Shown here: positions 11,439-22,054 of the stretch, one piece after another
How positions within the stretch are numbered: position 1 is the stretch's first letter
Layout of the letters: each line of letters starts with the position of its first letter
Assembly (NCBI RefSeq): GCF_051622035.1
Contig: NC_135357.1
Span: forward strand, 32,840,191 to 32,904,190
From: Arctopsyche grandis
Lineage: Eukaryota > Arthropoda > Insecta > Trichoptera > Hydropsychidae
Reading direction: 5' to 3'
DNA: 64,000 nucleotides
The notes under the pieces: model-generated
Database searches by the model: none
What the model was told of the DNA's origin: nothing
The model's input: the letters and a program-made list of their open reading frames with translations, nothing else
Program-made: the position numbers and the translations under genes

Positions 11439-12095
11439 GACATTTATTCAAGTCGTTCACTTTAAAGGACATCCTAGAGATTTATAAGAATTCTCACATT
11501 GAAAAATACTGCACAAATGTTTGCTCAAAGTCCTTTATATATATAAATGTATCAAAGTCCTTTATGTATATTTTTGCGAATCGTGTGTAACGGCAAACTA
11601 TGTAACACTGCAATATATCAAATGGAAAATATGTATCACGACCGTACATCAATAATTGGGACAAAGTCGATTCATAAACAGATTCCGAAGTATTTATATT
11701 AAACTAAACGGTCCTATTTTGAAACGTCTTACATCTTGTTCTCATATTATATATTTCCTAGAGATTCATATGAAATCTCACATTGGAAAAAACTGCACAA
11801 ATGTTTGCTCCAAGTTCTTTACATCGGTATATAGATTTGTTGATCGTGTGTAACAGCAAACTATGTGGCATTATTTTGAAACGTCTTACATCTTGTTCTC
11901 ATATTATTATAAGCAGTTTCATTACATAAAACAAAAATATGTTATTTTATATGTATGTACGCTTTTTCAAGTGAGTTTTATTTTTATTTTATCGCATTCA
12001 AAAAGTAACCAACGTTCCGCCATTTTTAATGTGAATTTTTTTCACTTTTAATTTGAAGTTCTGTGCGTGTGCAACTTTGAATTATTTAAAATAAA
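11439..12095 (+). other. Gene 2 3' region: relic fingers and poly(A) signal
   Basis: Directly after the stop the DNA still reads like a finger (FKSFTLKDI..., later CTNVCSKSF) in shifting frames. A second copy of the CTNVCSK relic lies near 11790-11830. AATAAA at 12090-12095, followed by a conserved ACAACCCAAATGATTATT, also occurs after genes 3, 4, 5 and 9, and so is the likely transcript end. Confidence 0.65.
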
Positions 12096-12109
12096 TTTTA
12101 CAACCCAAA

Positions 12110-12706
12110 TGATTATTGATCTACTTTTCTGTATTTAATTGTTGTAATAACCTAAACATAACACAGATGACATCAGAAAGATATATATGTAGATATGTAA
12201 GCTAGATAAAAAATTCAGGTGTGACCAACCCATGACTATTTATATATTTGAGGAATATATGAGTCACAAAACAAAATTCTATATTGAACCGTACAGACAC
12301 ATTCACACATACCGGCAGCATTATGAAATACTAATAGCTGAGACAGCATTTTCGATACAAATTGAGCGCAAATGTATGGAAACTTGCACAAGACAAAAGT
12401 TCTACTTCCGGCTGTCGGATTTTGTTCAAATTTTTTTATTACTTAAAATCACTATCAGTATTATACACATTAAATATCAAGAAAATAAAAATAATTTAAA
12501 AGGTCAAAATAAAATAATGAAATATTGTTTCAAAAAAAATACTACTTCCGGTTTACGAATTCTGACCAAAACCTTATCAGCTCTAAGTTAGTACATAAAT
12601 AATACAAATATAAATTATCAGCTTGATGCGTTCAGGGGTGTGGACAGAGTAGTGGGCCCAAGATTTTTGACCTTTTTAAGAGGAAAAAATCCCACTTTAT
12701 TAAATG
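12110..12706. repeat. Flanking segment duplicated downstream of genes 2 and 3
   Basis: The sequence matches about 18780-19356 closely (for example TGACATCAGAAAGATATATA and CAGACACATTCACACATACC). It is part of the duplication unit that carries the genes. No gene is seen. Confidence 0.75.
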
Positions 12707-13106
12707 TTTAAGGAGTCTGTCCGAGCCAAAAACCCACGTGGCCGTGTTTTGGGCTCTTACGGGCGCGCGCTCATCTGACGAGGCGCGCTGGCTGTCAAAT
12801 CAGACGCTCGCTAGCCGCCGACCGAGAAGGTCTTGGCGTGGCTGGTCAACCCTTCCTGACCAGCCAGCGTACTCAATCCACAGCCCCCGCCATAAAGGGG
12901 CAGAGGCGTCGAGCAACTCCCCGGCTCGGCCGTCAAGACAACAATAAACCAGGTTAAGCTAAAGCCAGAAGTTTTAATTCCCCACCCCGCACTGTTCCAG
13001 CACGTGCTCCAGAGCGAGCTGATCGAGACGACGACACATACACAGCCACTGGTCACCCATACATACACATACGCATATATACAGCCCCTGCAGCTGTCGT
13101 TCAGGG
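12707..13106 (+). mobile_element. GC-rich insertion, possible solo LTR
   Basis: It interrupts the duplicated flank: the matching segment after gene 3 lacks it. It has an AATAAA-type signal near 12941 and no coding content. LTR identity is only a guess from composition and layout. Confidence 0.35.
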
Positions 13107-13440
13107 TCGAAAAAAATAGTGGAAGGAAAATCAAACAAGAGTAAACTGCCACTACAGATTTAGGGATGCTTACCAAATTTTATCCATAACTTGTTATTAC
13201 GCTTAAACTTCTAGATATGAAATTTCAGTTTAATAAACCAAAAGGTTTCTGAGAAAAACAAAAAGCCTCGATTCTCTAGAGTAAAAGTACTACTTCCGGT
13301 TCAGATAAAAATATAAGGTTATAAAGATTATTATTTCTATTACATGTAAAAAAATTTCAGTCCGATTCTGTTAGCGGTTTGTGAGATAATCGAATTCAAA
13401 AACTTAAAAAAAAGAGGACACCTATAAGGAGTATTTAAGT
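13107..13440. repeat. Continuation of the duplicated flank
   Basis: It matches about 20528-20740 after gene 3 (AAAAAAATAGTGGAAG, AAACTTCTAGATATGAAATT). No gene. Confidence 0.65.
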
Positions 13441-13479
13441 TGACCATTTCCGGTCAACTTAAAAATTTACATCGTGTTA

Positions 13480-14010
13480 TAGAACAGGGGTCACCAGTTA
13501 TAGAACAGGGGTCACCAGTTATAGTCAGGTAGTGCTGGCTGCGGAGAAGTTGCGAAGTTCGTTGAGGGGGTCACCAGTTATAGAACAGGTGGTCGAGTGA
13601 AAGGTTTCGACCGTTTCCCGGCCTATGGAAATTCAGTTGAGTTTGAAAGAGGATCGTTTATTTTTGTTCAATTGGTACAATGGTTATTGTATGTACGAGG
13701 AGGTTTCTTCGGAGAAGTGATCTGTTTGAACTCCAGAGGCTCACTCTGCCGGTGGAGGTTGCTGCGTTGCTTTATAAACGTTTTGGGTTGAAGTGTGTCG
13801 TGTGCACATCTTTTGTTCTTGGTACTCGCGCTGCCCCAGTTATGCTGCGAGCGTGGTTTTATGGGTTCATACGCCTGGACGTAGTTCGTGGTTTTTATGG
13901 GTTCAGTGTGTTCTTCCTTTGTTTCCCAGATACGTGTATAGAAACACGTGTCGACCTTTTGACGAGGCGAGCGTGTGCCATGCGTTAATGACTTTCCTGG
14001 ATATGTGTCG
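13480..14010 (-). mobile_element. Degenerate LTR-retroelement fossil
   Basis: GGGGTCACCAG appears three times near 13486-13585. Its reverse, CTGGTGACCCC, is the LTR/internal junction seen in the small LTR elements of this window and resembles BEL/Pao junctions. The next 80 bp (TTTCGACCGTTTCCCGGCC...) is related to 39515-39575. Family tentative, fragmentary and old. Confidence 0.35.
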
Positions 14011-14134
14011 CAGTGACCTGATGAGATCATTTCAGTTGTACTATATGCCTACAGTGTCGATAAGAATTTCAGTAACCGATACTAAGTTTCAGTTCGATAA
14101 GACTAACGGTGTTCAACAAAAAATCCTCAAAATT

Positions 14135-14516
14135 CACAGTCACGCACACACACAGACACACACACCTTTTCCAGATCATGAAAACGTGATCAGTAGGGGC
14201 CGGGCCGCATGAAAACGTTCGCTACCACGTTTTGAGCGCAGTGTGTTTGTGTTAGTGCGCGATCGTATAAGCGTAGTGACCCCCACTCCTTAGCCCGCTG
14301 GTCGCTACCTCACCCGTCCCCAACGTTCCCCTCTCGTATCGTATGGTGGGTCGAGAGGGGGGAGCGGAGATCGAGACGCCCGTCGAAACTCGTCTAGCAG
14401 TATATGAATATGCTAATGAGGATTGGGAAGATGCTCACATGACATTTTATCTTAGAAGTAGAATGGTTATTGTTAACAAAAGTATGGTTTAAAAGCGAGC
14501 CATCGAAGAGAGAGAC
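14135..14516. other. No recognised feature
   Basis: A short CA-rich tract at 14139-14166, then GC-rich unique sequence. I see no gene or repeat family. Confidence 0.4.
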
Positions 14517-14946
14517 GGAAAGTCACAAGAGAGAGAAGAGTAGCATGTCCCATCTACCTGCATGCATTGGTCTGGTCGCCCTCAACCAAGTCGCACGGTG
14601 CGGCCCGGCCCTAATCGATTCTGAGTTCGAATTTTCGCATGATCACAAAACTTCATCTACTGTTACTACGCACATAGATAAAGTAACGAGGCTTCTTGCT
14701 ATAGCGTTTGTGTGTACCAAAGTACCAAAAACTATTCCCAAACATATTAATAATCTTACCGTGATATATTTCCAATCTTTATACGGAAAGTCACAAGAGA
14801 GATGTAGCATGTCCCATCTACCTGCATGCATTGGTCTGGTCGCCCTCAACCAAGTCGCACGGTGCGGCCCGGCCCTAATCGATTCGAGTTCGAATTTTCG
14901 CATGATCACAAAACTTCATCTACTGTTACTACGTACATAGATAAAT
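14517..14946 (+). repeat. Direct duplication of a SINE-like unit
   Basis: Two copies (about 14517-14693 and 14785-14946) of a unit containing GCATTGGTCTGGTCGCCC and GAGTTCGAATTTTCGCATG. GTTCGAAT resembles a tRNA B box, so a SINE head is possible. The copies are nearly identical. Confidence 0.55.
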
Positions 14947-14970
14947 TAAAAAGGTATGTATTAAAGATAC

Positions 14971-15131
14971 TATGGGGGATGAACGAATGAGACGACTGGC
15001 ATGTTAATGCACGTGTTTTATTTATGACAGCTGAAGGCAGAGTGAGTAGCCGCTCTCCGAACCCAGCCGAGTTGGTCCCCACTCGCAGGAAGGTAACCAA
15101 ACTCGACCATGTCGTATAGCGAGCCGCCACA
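14971..15131 (-). mobile_element. Solo LTR of the small TGTGGCGG LTR element
   Basis: About 161 bp, same ends as the other copies, flanked by a 4-bp duplication ATAC. A lone LTR with no internal region. Confidence 0.85.
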
Positions 15132-15249
15132 ATACGAACAGGCCCAGATCTAGAAAGTGGCAAACTGGCCATTTGGCCAGGGGTGGCAAAAATTGACGTG
15201 AAGAAAAAATAAAGATGATGTAAATAAATAAAAAGTTATAAAACAAACG

Positions 15250-16075
15250 TGCCGTGTCCCACATTTTCAACGCTCCCCTGGTACTTGAGATGTTGGGCGA
15301 CCCTTCAATATATATTTTTGCCGCTCCTTATTTATTATTAGGAGTAAGGCAAGGAAACACCATCTCGCCCAAACTATTCAATGCGGTACTTGAAGGCGTT
15401 CTCAGGAACATGGAATGGGATACAGTAGGAGTAAAAATCTTTTTCGGTTTGCAGATGATATAGTTTTAATAGCTAGTGATCCAGCTGACTCAAGGCGAAA
15501 ACACAGCGTTGGACATGTTTTTTTTTTTAAATACAATAGTAGTAGAGAAGAGGAAATAAAGCGACGTTTGAAATTAGGTAGGAGTGCATTTGAACGAATG
15601 AATGCGGTTTTTAAATCAAAAATGCCACTTTGCCTGAAGAAAAAGATTTTTGATCAATGTGTTTTGCCAGTGATGTCGTATGGATGGCACATTGGACATC
15701 GAACGCCAAGTTTCTACACAAATTCCAATATACAAAAAGAAATTTGGAAGTGGTATGCTTGGCATAACGATGAAACAATACGTGGATGAGAAGTATGACA
15801 AGAGTTATGGATAATGGCTAGAGTGAAGAGATTGAAATGGCAATGGGCGGGCCACGTGACTAGAAGAATGAACGAAAGGTGAACAAAAGAAGTGCTAGAA
15901 TGGTAACCGAGAGAATGCAAAAGGGTAAACGGAAGATGGGTAGATGCAATTAGGAAAATGTGTGGGGTGAGATGGATGAGAGCTGCGCAAAATAGAGACA
16001 AGTGGAAACGTGTTGGAGAGGCCTTCATCCAGCAGTGGATGGTGAGTGGCTGCAGATGATTTTAAATACTTACAG
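15250..16075 (+). pseudogene. LINE reverse-transcriptase fragment (RTE-like)
   Basis: Pieces of a reverse transcriptase C-terminal half are visible: GVRQGNTISPKLFNAVLEG, FRFADDIVLIASDP with the catalytic ADD, KIFDQCVLPVMSYG, and a C-terminal WQWAGHVTRR / RWVDAIRKMCGVRWMRAA / GEAFIQQWM run. The frame changes more than once and stop codons interrupt the tail, so it is a dead, 5'-truncated copy. It sits just upstream of gene 3. Confidence 0.8.
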
Positions 16076-16258
16076 AGTTTGGAAGGCTGCAAAGATTAAT
16101 TGGGCTGTAACAGCTCGTTGACCTTACCGGTGATAGTAGTAGCTAGAATATGAAAGCTGGACAGTAAGTAGTAAGTAACAAAAATATAATTTTATATTTA
16201 GGGTGCATGGTTGTAGACTGTGTTAAATTTAGACCAGATATCAGGTCGTGTTGTCAAT

Positions 16259-16310
16259 TGACGTTTGCACATATGTAACCTTTACGAACTAGCAATTTAT
16301 TATTTGAACC
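16259..16310 (+). promoter_or_regulatory. Class I ZAD-gene leader, gene 3
   Basis: TGACGTTTGCACATATG block ending at the start codon. It is essentially identical to the gene 4 leader, with matching sequence continuing upstream to about 16150. Confidence 0.6.
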
Positions 16311-18285
16311 ATGGAATGTAGACTTTGTCTCTGTACTGCTCCAATTGCGACTTTTGTCTCCATCCACGACTATCCTCATCCACTAGTTCAACGTATTTTA
16401 AACAACTGTCAGCTACAAGTCGGTTACAGATACCGTTGACAACTCGATCGTTAACTCACTAGACTCTCTACTGCTATTTCTTTTACAGGTTGATGAAGAT
16501 GATCCGTTGCCAGATACGATATGTCTTTTATGTAAAAACAATCTGGAATTGTTGAGCAATTTTAAGAATATTTGTATTCAGAGTGAAAAAACACAGAAAC
16601 TAAGGCAGAACGGCAGTTGTGATATCAAAATAGAAGAAATTATATTGGATGATTTGAATTGGCAGGATGAGATTGGTAATAATTCAACATCAAATGAGTC
16701 AAGAAATTCGGGTAATCACAATGCCTTATTACTAGAAAATGGAAATGTCAAGAAAAATTCGCAAGTATGACTCCAAAATTTGGCAAGTGTAACAAATGTA
16801 TGATTATAATTGTTTAATTTTCTTTTTATTTTGCAGAGAATCAGAAAGAAATACACGTACAAATGCGAAGTGTGTTCTAAGTCATACACTGCTAAAGCTA
16901 ACTTAGTGGATCATGTGAATTCTCACAAAGGGATAAAAGCATACCAATGCAAAGTCTGTTTGATTTCATACACTCATAAGCCTACATTACAGCGACACGA
17001 AAAAACTCATACCAGGGACAAACAATTGAAATGCGATATTTGTCCTAAGTCTTTCATTCTGAGTCGTAACTTGGTGCGTCATTTAAAATTTCACGCTGAG
17101 ATTAAATCGTACCAATGCGATATGTGTTCTAAAGATTTCACTGCTAAATCTGACCTTGTGAAACACATAAATTCTCACAACGGGATAAAAGCATACCAAT
17201 GCAAAATTTGTTTGATTTCGTCTTCTTTCAAGAGCCATGTAAAACCTCACATCTGTGGGAAGCAGTTACAATGCGATATGTGTTCTAAATTATTCATTGC
17301 TAAAACTGACCTAGTGGATCATATGAATTATCACAAAGGGATAAAAGCATACCATTGTGAAGTTTGTTTGGCTTCATTCACTTATAGGTCTGCCTTCAAG
17401 ACGCATATAAAAGCTCACATCAGTGGGAAACAGTTACAATGCGAATTATGTTGTAAATTATTCGTTGCTCAAACTGACCTAGTGGATCATATGAATTATC
17501 ACAAAGGGATAAAGGCATACCATTGTGAAGTTTGTTCGATGACATTCACTTATAGGTCTACCTTCCAGAAACATGTAAAAGCTCATGTCAGTGGGCTCAA
17601 GCAGTTAAAATGCGAATTTTGTTCTAAATTATTCGTTAGTAAAAGTCACCTGGTGGATCATATGAATTCTCACAAAGGGATAAAAGCATACCAGTGTGAT
17701 GTTTGTTTGATTTCATACTCTTATAGGTCTGTCCTCCGGAATCATACGAAAACTCACACTGGGTCGAATTTGTTTAAATGTGAAATTTGTCCTAAATCGT
17801 TCACTATTAAATCTAGTTTTGTGGTTCATATGAATTCTCATAATGGGATAAAACCGTACCAATGCGAAGTTTGTTTGATTTCATTCACTTATAAGTGTAG
17901 CCTCAATCGACATTTAAAAACTCATACCAAGGAGAATCTGTTTGAATGCGATGTTTGTTCAAAGACGTTCCATCTTAAGAAATTACTTGTGGGTCATGTG
18001 AGATCTCACACTAAGTTGAAACCAGCGCACAAATGCAAAATCTGTTATAAATTGTTCGTTTCTAAATCTTACCTCGTAGAGCATATGAATAATCACAATG
18101 GGATAAAACCATACCAATGTCATGTTTGTTTGATATCATTCAGTAATAGGTCTGCCCTCGGGAGACATGTAAAAACTCACTCCACGGAGATACTCTACAA
18201 ATGCGAAATATGTTCTAAATCGTTCACAACTAAATATAGCCTCATTGATCATATGAATTCCCACAATGGAATAAAACCCTTCTGA
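16311..18285 (+). CDS. ZAD-C2H2 zinc-finger protein, gene 3 (17 fingers, early stop)
   Basis: Exons 16311-16418, 16489-16764 and 16837-18285 give about 610 residues. ZAD pairs are MECRLC and TICLLC. The B-type linker is shortened: it lacks the KVFLEG stretch of gene 4. Seventeen finger positions follow, of which number 5 (CKICLISSSFKSHVKPH) is four residues short between its cysteines and histidines and probably cannot fold normally. The frame ends at a TGA where genes 2 and 4 have CGA or CAC before the last finger. The downstream remnant of that finger also has its first histidine replaced by serine, consistent with relaxed selection. This is the closest paralogue of gene 4. Confidence 0.85.
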
Positions 18286-18749
18286 TGTGAAGTTTGTTTG
18301 ACTTCGTTCACTCATAGGTATGTCCTCTCGAGATCTATGAAAACCCATACCGAGAATAGGCGGCTCAAATGAGACATTTGTTCAAGTCGTTCACTTTGAA
18401 GGACATCCTAGAGATTCATTAGAAATCTCACATTGGAAAATACTGCACAAATGTTTGCTCTAAGTTCTTTACATCGGTATATAGATTTGTTAATCGTGTG
18501 TAACAGCAAACCATGTGGCATTATTTTGAAACGTCTTACATCCTGTTCTCATATTATTATAAGCAGTTTCATTTCATAACACAAAAATATGTTATTTTAT
18601 ATGTACATATGTACGCTTTTTCAAATGAGTTTTATTTTTATTTTATCGCATTCAAAAAGTAATCAACGTTCCGCCATATTTAATGTGAATTGTTTTCACA
18701 TCTATTTTGAAGTTCTTCTGTGCATATTCATTAAATGAATTAAAATAAA
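18286..18749 (+). other. Gene 3 3' region: lost last finger, relic finger, poly(A) signal
   Basis: 18286-18371 still reads CEVCLTSFTHRYVLSRSMKTH and ends at the family AAATGA stop. After it comes the same decayed finger seen after gene 2. AATAAA lies at 18744-18749. Confidence 0.65.
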
Positions 18750-18779
18750 TTTAACTACCCAAATGATTATTGATCTACT

Positions 18780-19356
18780 TTTCTGTATTTAATTGTTGTA
18801 ATAACCTATACATAACACAGATGACATCAGAAAGATATATATGTAAGCTAGATAAAAAATTCGGGTGTAACCCACCCATGACTATATCTCTGTATTTAAG
18901 GAATATAAGAAGGTCACAAAACAAAATTCTATATTGAACCGTACAGACACATTCACACATACCGGCAGCAAAGCATGAAATACCAATAGCTAAGACAGCA
19001 TTTTCGATACAAATTGAGCGCAAATGTATGGAAACTTGCACAAGACAAAAGTTCTACTTCCGATTGTCGGATTTTTTTTATTACTTAAAATCACTCAGTA
19101 TTACCCATGCACATTAAATTTGAATAAAATAAAAATAATTTATAAGGTCAAAATAAAATAATGAAATATTGTTTTAAAAAAAATACTACTTCCGGTTTAC
19201 GAATTCTGACCAAATGCTTATCAACTCTAAGTTAGTACAAAGAATACAAATATAAATTTTCAGCTTGATTCGTTCAGGGGTGTGGACAGAGTAGTGGGCA
19301 CAACATTTTTGACCTTTCTAAGAGGAAAAAATCCCACTTTCGGTTTATTAAATTTA
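18780..19356. repeat. Duplicated flank, gene 3 copy
   Basis: Counterpart of 12110-12706. It runs straight into the inserted LTR element at 19361. No gene. Confidence 0.75.
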
Positions 19357-19360
19357 GTGA

Positions 19361-20447
19361 TGTGGCGGCTCGCTTATACGACATGGTCGAGTTTGGTTGC
19401 CTTCCTGCGAGTGGGGACCAACCCGGCTGGGTTCGGACAGCCGCTACTCACTCTGTCTTCAGATGTCATATAATAAACACGTGCATTAACATGCCAGTCG
19501 TCTCATTCGTTCATCCTCCATACTGGTGACCCCCGACATCGAGCCACGCAGCCTCGATCAATTTCAACATGCCGCTCATCCCTGCCTCGCCGAGCCAGGC
19601 GGGAGAAGCTACCCGCCGCGCCCCCATCGCCATCAACACGCGTCGCGGCCCGCGGGTGACAATAAACGAGCAGACACGGCTACCTACCTATCTACCTATC
19701 GACTGGAGTCCAGCCACAACGTCGACGAAAGGTGCTTTAAAAAAATGGGGGAGCGAATGAGACGACGATCTTGACAGCTGGATGTGGAGTCATGCGCGAT
19801 CCACTACACATAGAACGGTCATCCAGCACCACAAGACATACACCACCTCAGCACCATCATCATCATCATCATCAAGGCCCCGTCCGTCCCCACGAGCGTC
19901 GTCACGCCGAGACGGGCGGTAGCGCTACAACACCTCCACGAGCCACAACGACTCACAGTCCAGCTCGGAGTATCATCAACCACATCGATGCCCCTGCCGC
20001 CCCCGCCGCCCCACCAACCGACATCAGCCTCGGAAGAGCGGCGCCGCCGCAGCATCGCATCGGCGCGACCATCGGACCACCCACCGTCCTGCTCGCGACG
20101 TCACCGCCCTCGAATCTACCGACCATTCAGGGCGGTACACCTATGTACACAGCGGATGACCCACGTCAACAATTTTTTTCTCCCCACTCAATAATTTTTT
20201 TTCTCTTTGTGTAACAATAACTTTTTTCTTTTGTAAAATTTGTTTCTTTGTAATTTTGGTATCGCTGATGCTGGGGGGGGAGTGATGTGGCGGCTCGCTT
20301 ATACGACATGGTCGAGTTTGGTTGCCTTCCTGCGAGTGGGGACCAACCCGGCTGGGTTCGGACAGCCGCTACTCACTCTGTCTTCAGCTGTCATATAATA
20401 AACACGTGCATTAACATGCCAGTCGTCTCATTCGTTCATCCTCCATA
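19361..20447 (+). mobile_element. Complete small LTR retroelement without pol (TRIM-like)
   Basis: Two 162-bp LTRs (19361-19522 and 20286-20447) start TGTGGCGG and end CCATA. They are almost identical, so the insertion is young. A 4-bp target duplication, GTGA, flanks it. After the 5' LTR comes CTGGTGACCCCCGACA, reminiscent of BEL/Pao-type primer sites; before the 3' LTR comes a G-rich polypurine tract. The 763-bp interior is GC-rich and encodes no gag, pol or env, so it must depend on another element. The structure looks whole. Confidence 0.85.
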
Positions 20448-20745
20448 GTGATGTTTTTTTTATTTTCATCGCATTGATACAAGAATTATACTTGAATTTT
20501 TCCGTGAAGAACACATTTGTTTAATCGAAAAAAATAGTGGAAGAAAAATCGAACAAAAGTAAACTGCCACTTCCGATTGAAGGATGCTTACCAGATTTTA
20601 TTCATAACTTGTTATTACGCTTAAACTTCTAGATATGAAATTTCAGTTCAATAAACCAAATGGTTTCTGAGAAAAACATAAAAAACCTCGATTCTCTAGA
20701 GTAAACGTACTACTTCCGGATCAGATAAAATTATTTAAAAAATAA
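20448..20745. repeat. Duplicated flank resuming after the LTR element
   Basis: Counterpart of 13107-13320. Unique AT-rich sequence, no gene. Confidence 0.6.
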
Positions 20746-20753
20746 ATATTAAG

Positions 20754-20853
20754 GGTGTGGCCAGTTTTAGGGTGACGGGTGATCATGTGTGACCGATCTA
20801 GAGCGACCGGTTGTCCTGTGACCGGTTCACATTGAACTAGTAGTCCGTTTACC
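20754..20853 (+). mobile_element. MITE-A, partial copy
   Basis: Contains the family core GTGACCGATCTAGAGCGACC and ends ACTAGTAGTCCGTTTACC, one of the two alternative termini of the family. The mirrored half is missing. The full palindromic copy is at 46205-46465. Confidence 0.75.
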
Positions 20854-20877
20854 GTTCTGGAAGCGAGATGACGTCAA

Positions 20878-21317
20878 TGGCTACGTCCACACTACCGATA
20901 TTTAGGAATTTTTCCATAACCACTTCCTAAATAGCAACCACACTACCACAGGTTGCAATACGGGAACTGGATATGGAAAAATTTCTAAATATCGGGTGTA
21001 GCGGTCTCCGTGACGGGCCGGAATGTGAAATGCCGGAAAACGCAAAGATCGAAAATCGAAAGATAAAAAAGGGTGCATGGTAAACGGTACATACTCACTT
21101 AATTTGCGCGAGCAGGATACAACAGGAACAAGAGGAACAGGCTTTTCCTCCCGTATTCTGCGCGCGCACATTAATGTACCGTTTACCATGCACCCTTTTT
21201 TTTGTTGATCTTTCGACTTAAGATCTTTCGATTTTCGATCTTTGCCTTCCGATATTGGCGCTTTCCGGCATTTCACATTCCGGCCCGTGAGCTAGATATC
21301 GGTAGTGTAAACGTAGC
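20878..21317. mobile_element. MITE with a second foldback MITE nested inside
   Basis: Outer ends GGCTACGTCCACACTACCGA and (reverse) GGCTACGTTTACACTACCGA are inverted copies. Inside, about 20999-21291 is a second foldback: GACGGGCCGGAATGTGAAAT is mirrored near 21270-21290, and the inner arms share GGGTGCATGGTAAACGGTAC. No coding content. The inner family also contributes an end to the loop at 1855-1905. Confidence 0.75.
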
Positions 21318-21510
21318 CAATGGGTTACAATGAATTCTTTGGTAAGTGGTAATGGATGCAGGTGTACTTTTTTACTGCTCTTGAATGTTTCAATGTTCTC
21401 GACTGTTTGTCACCGTTCTGCTTGATTTGGTTCTCCGTATTTTGTGGCGCGTGAATATCGTTTGGTTTTGCAGGTGTGAGATGACATCAATGGTTGAGCG
21501 TGGGAATCTA
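21318..21510. repeat. Fragment related to the 25.4-25.6 kb LTR-like sequence
   Basis: Shares CAATGGGTTACAATG, TAATGGATGCAGGTGT and GAGATGAC.TCAATGGTTGAGCGTG with 25460-25610. The outer MITE at 20878-21317 appears to be inserted in this sequence. Confidence 0.55.
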
Positions 21511-21709
21511 TCCTTGGCGGGAATAGATGGTTTGTTTTGATTGTTGATAAATCGGGATTCCTACAATAAAGGAATTAAAGGATTTAAAATTCAAAAAATC
21601 AATAATTTGGGGAAGTAGCGGGTTAGCGGGTATACAAGCTTCGGTCCGCATAGAGCTAGATATTTTATATTTTATTTTCTGCCAGATGTATTTCTTCGAG
21701 GATGCTGAG

Positions 21710-21880
21710 CAGTAGCGGCTCGTGAGAATTCATAGTGGAGGGGGGAGGCTGCAGAGATTAATCGGGATGTAGTAGCTCGTTGACCATACCGGTGATCAAA
21801 AGAAAATAAAAATTGCATGCATTTGTACTGTCTTGGGAGGCTGCAGCCCTGCAGCCCATGATTCGTTATCTCTGTGCCCT
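21710..21880. mobile_element. hAT-like MITE (CAGTAGCGGCTCGT end), partial
   Basis: The left part matches the complete MITE at 53761-53908, including GAATTCATAGTG and GATCAAAAGAAAA. The right end has diverged or been lost. A shorter remnant lies before gene 3 (about 16080-16140). Confidence 0.6.
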
Positions 21881-22002
21881 AAGTAGCTAGAATATGAAAA
21901 CTGGACAGTAAGTAGTAAGTAACAAAAATATAATTTTATATTTAGGGTGCATGGTTGTAGACTGTGTTAAATTTAGACCAGATATCAGGTCGTGTTGTCA
22001 AT

Positions 22003-22054
22003 TGACGTTTGCACATATGTAACCTTTACGAACTAGCAATTTATTCTTTGAACC
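22003..22054 (+). promoter_or_regulatory. Class I ZAD-gene leader, gene 4
   Basis: TGACGTTTGCACATATG block up to the start codon, matching the gene 3 leader. Confidence 0.6.

Noticed and set aside
12232-12591. 119-residue frame after gene 2
   Set aside because: The paralogous flank after gene 3 does not keep the frame, and no domain is visible.
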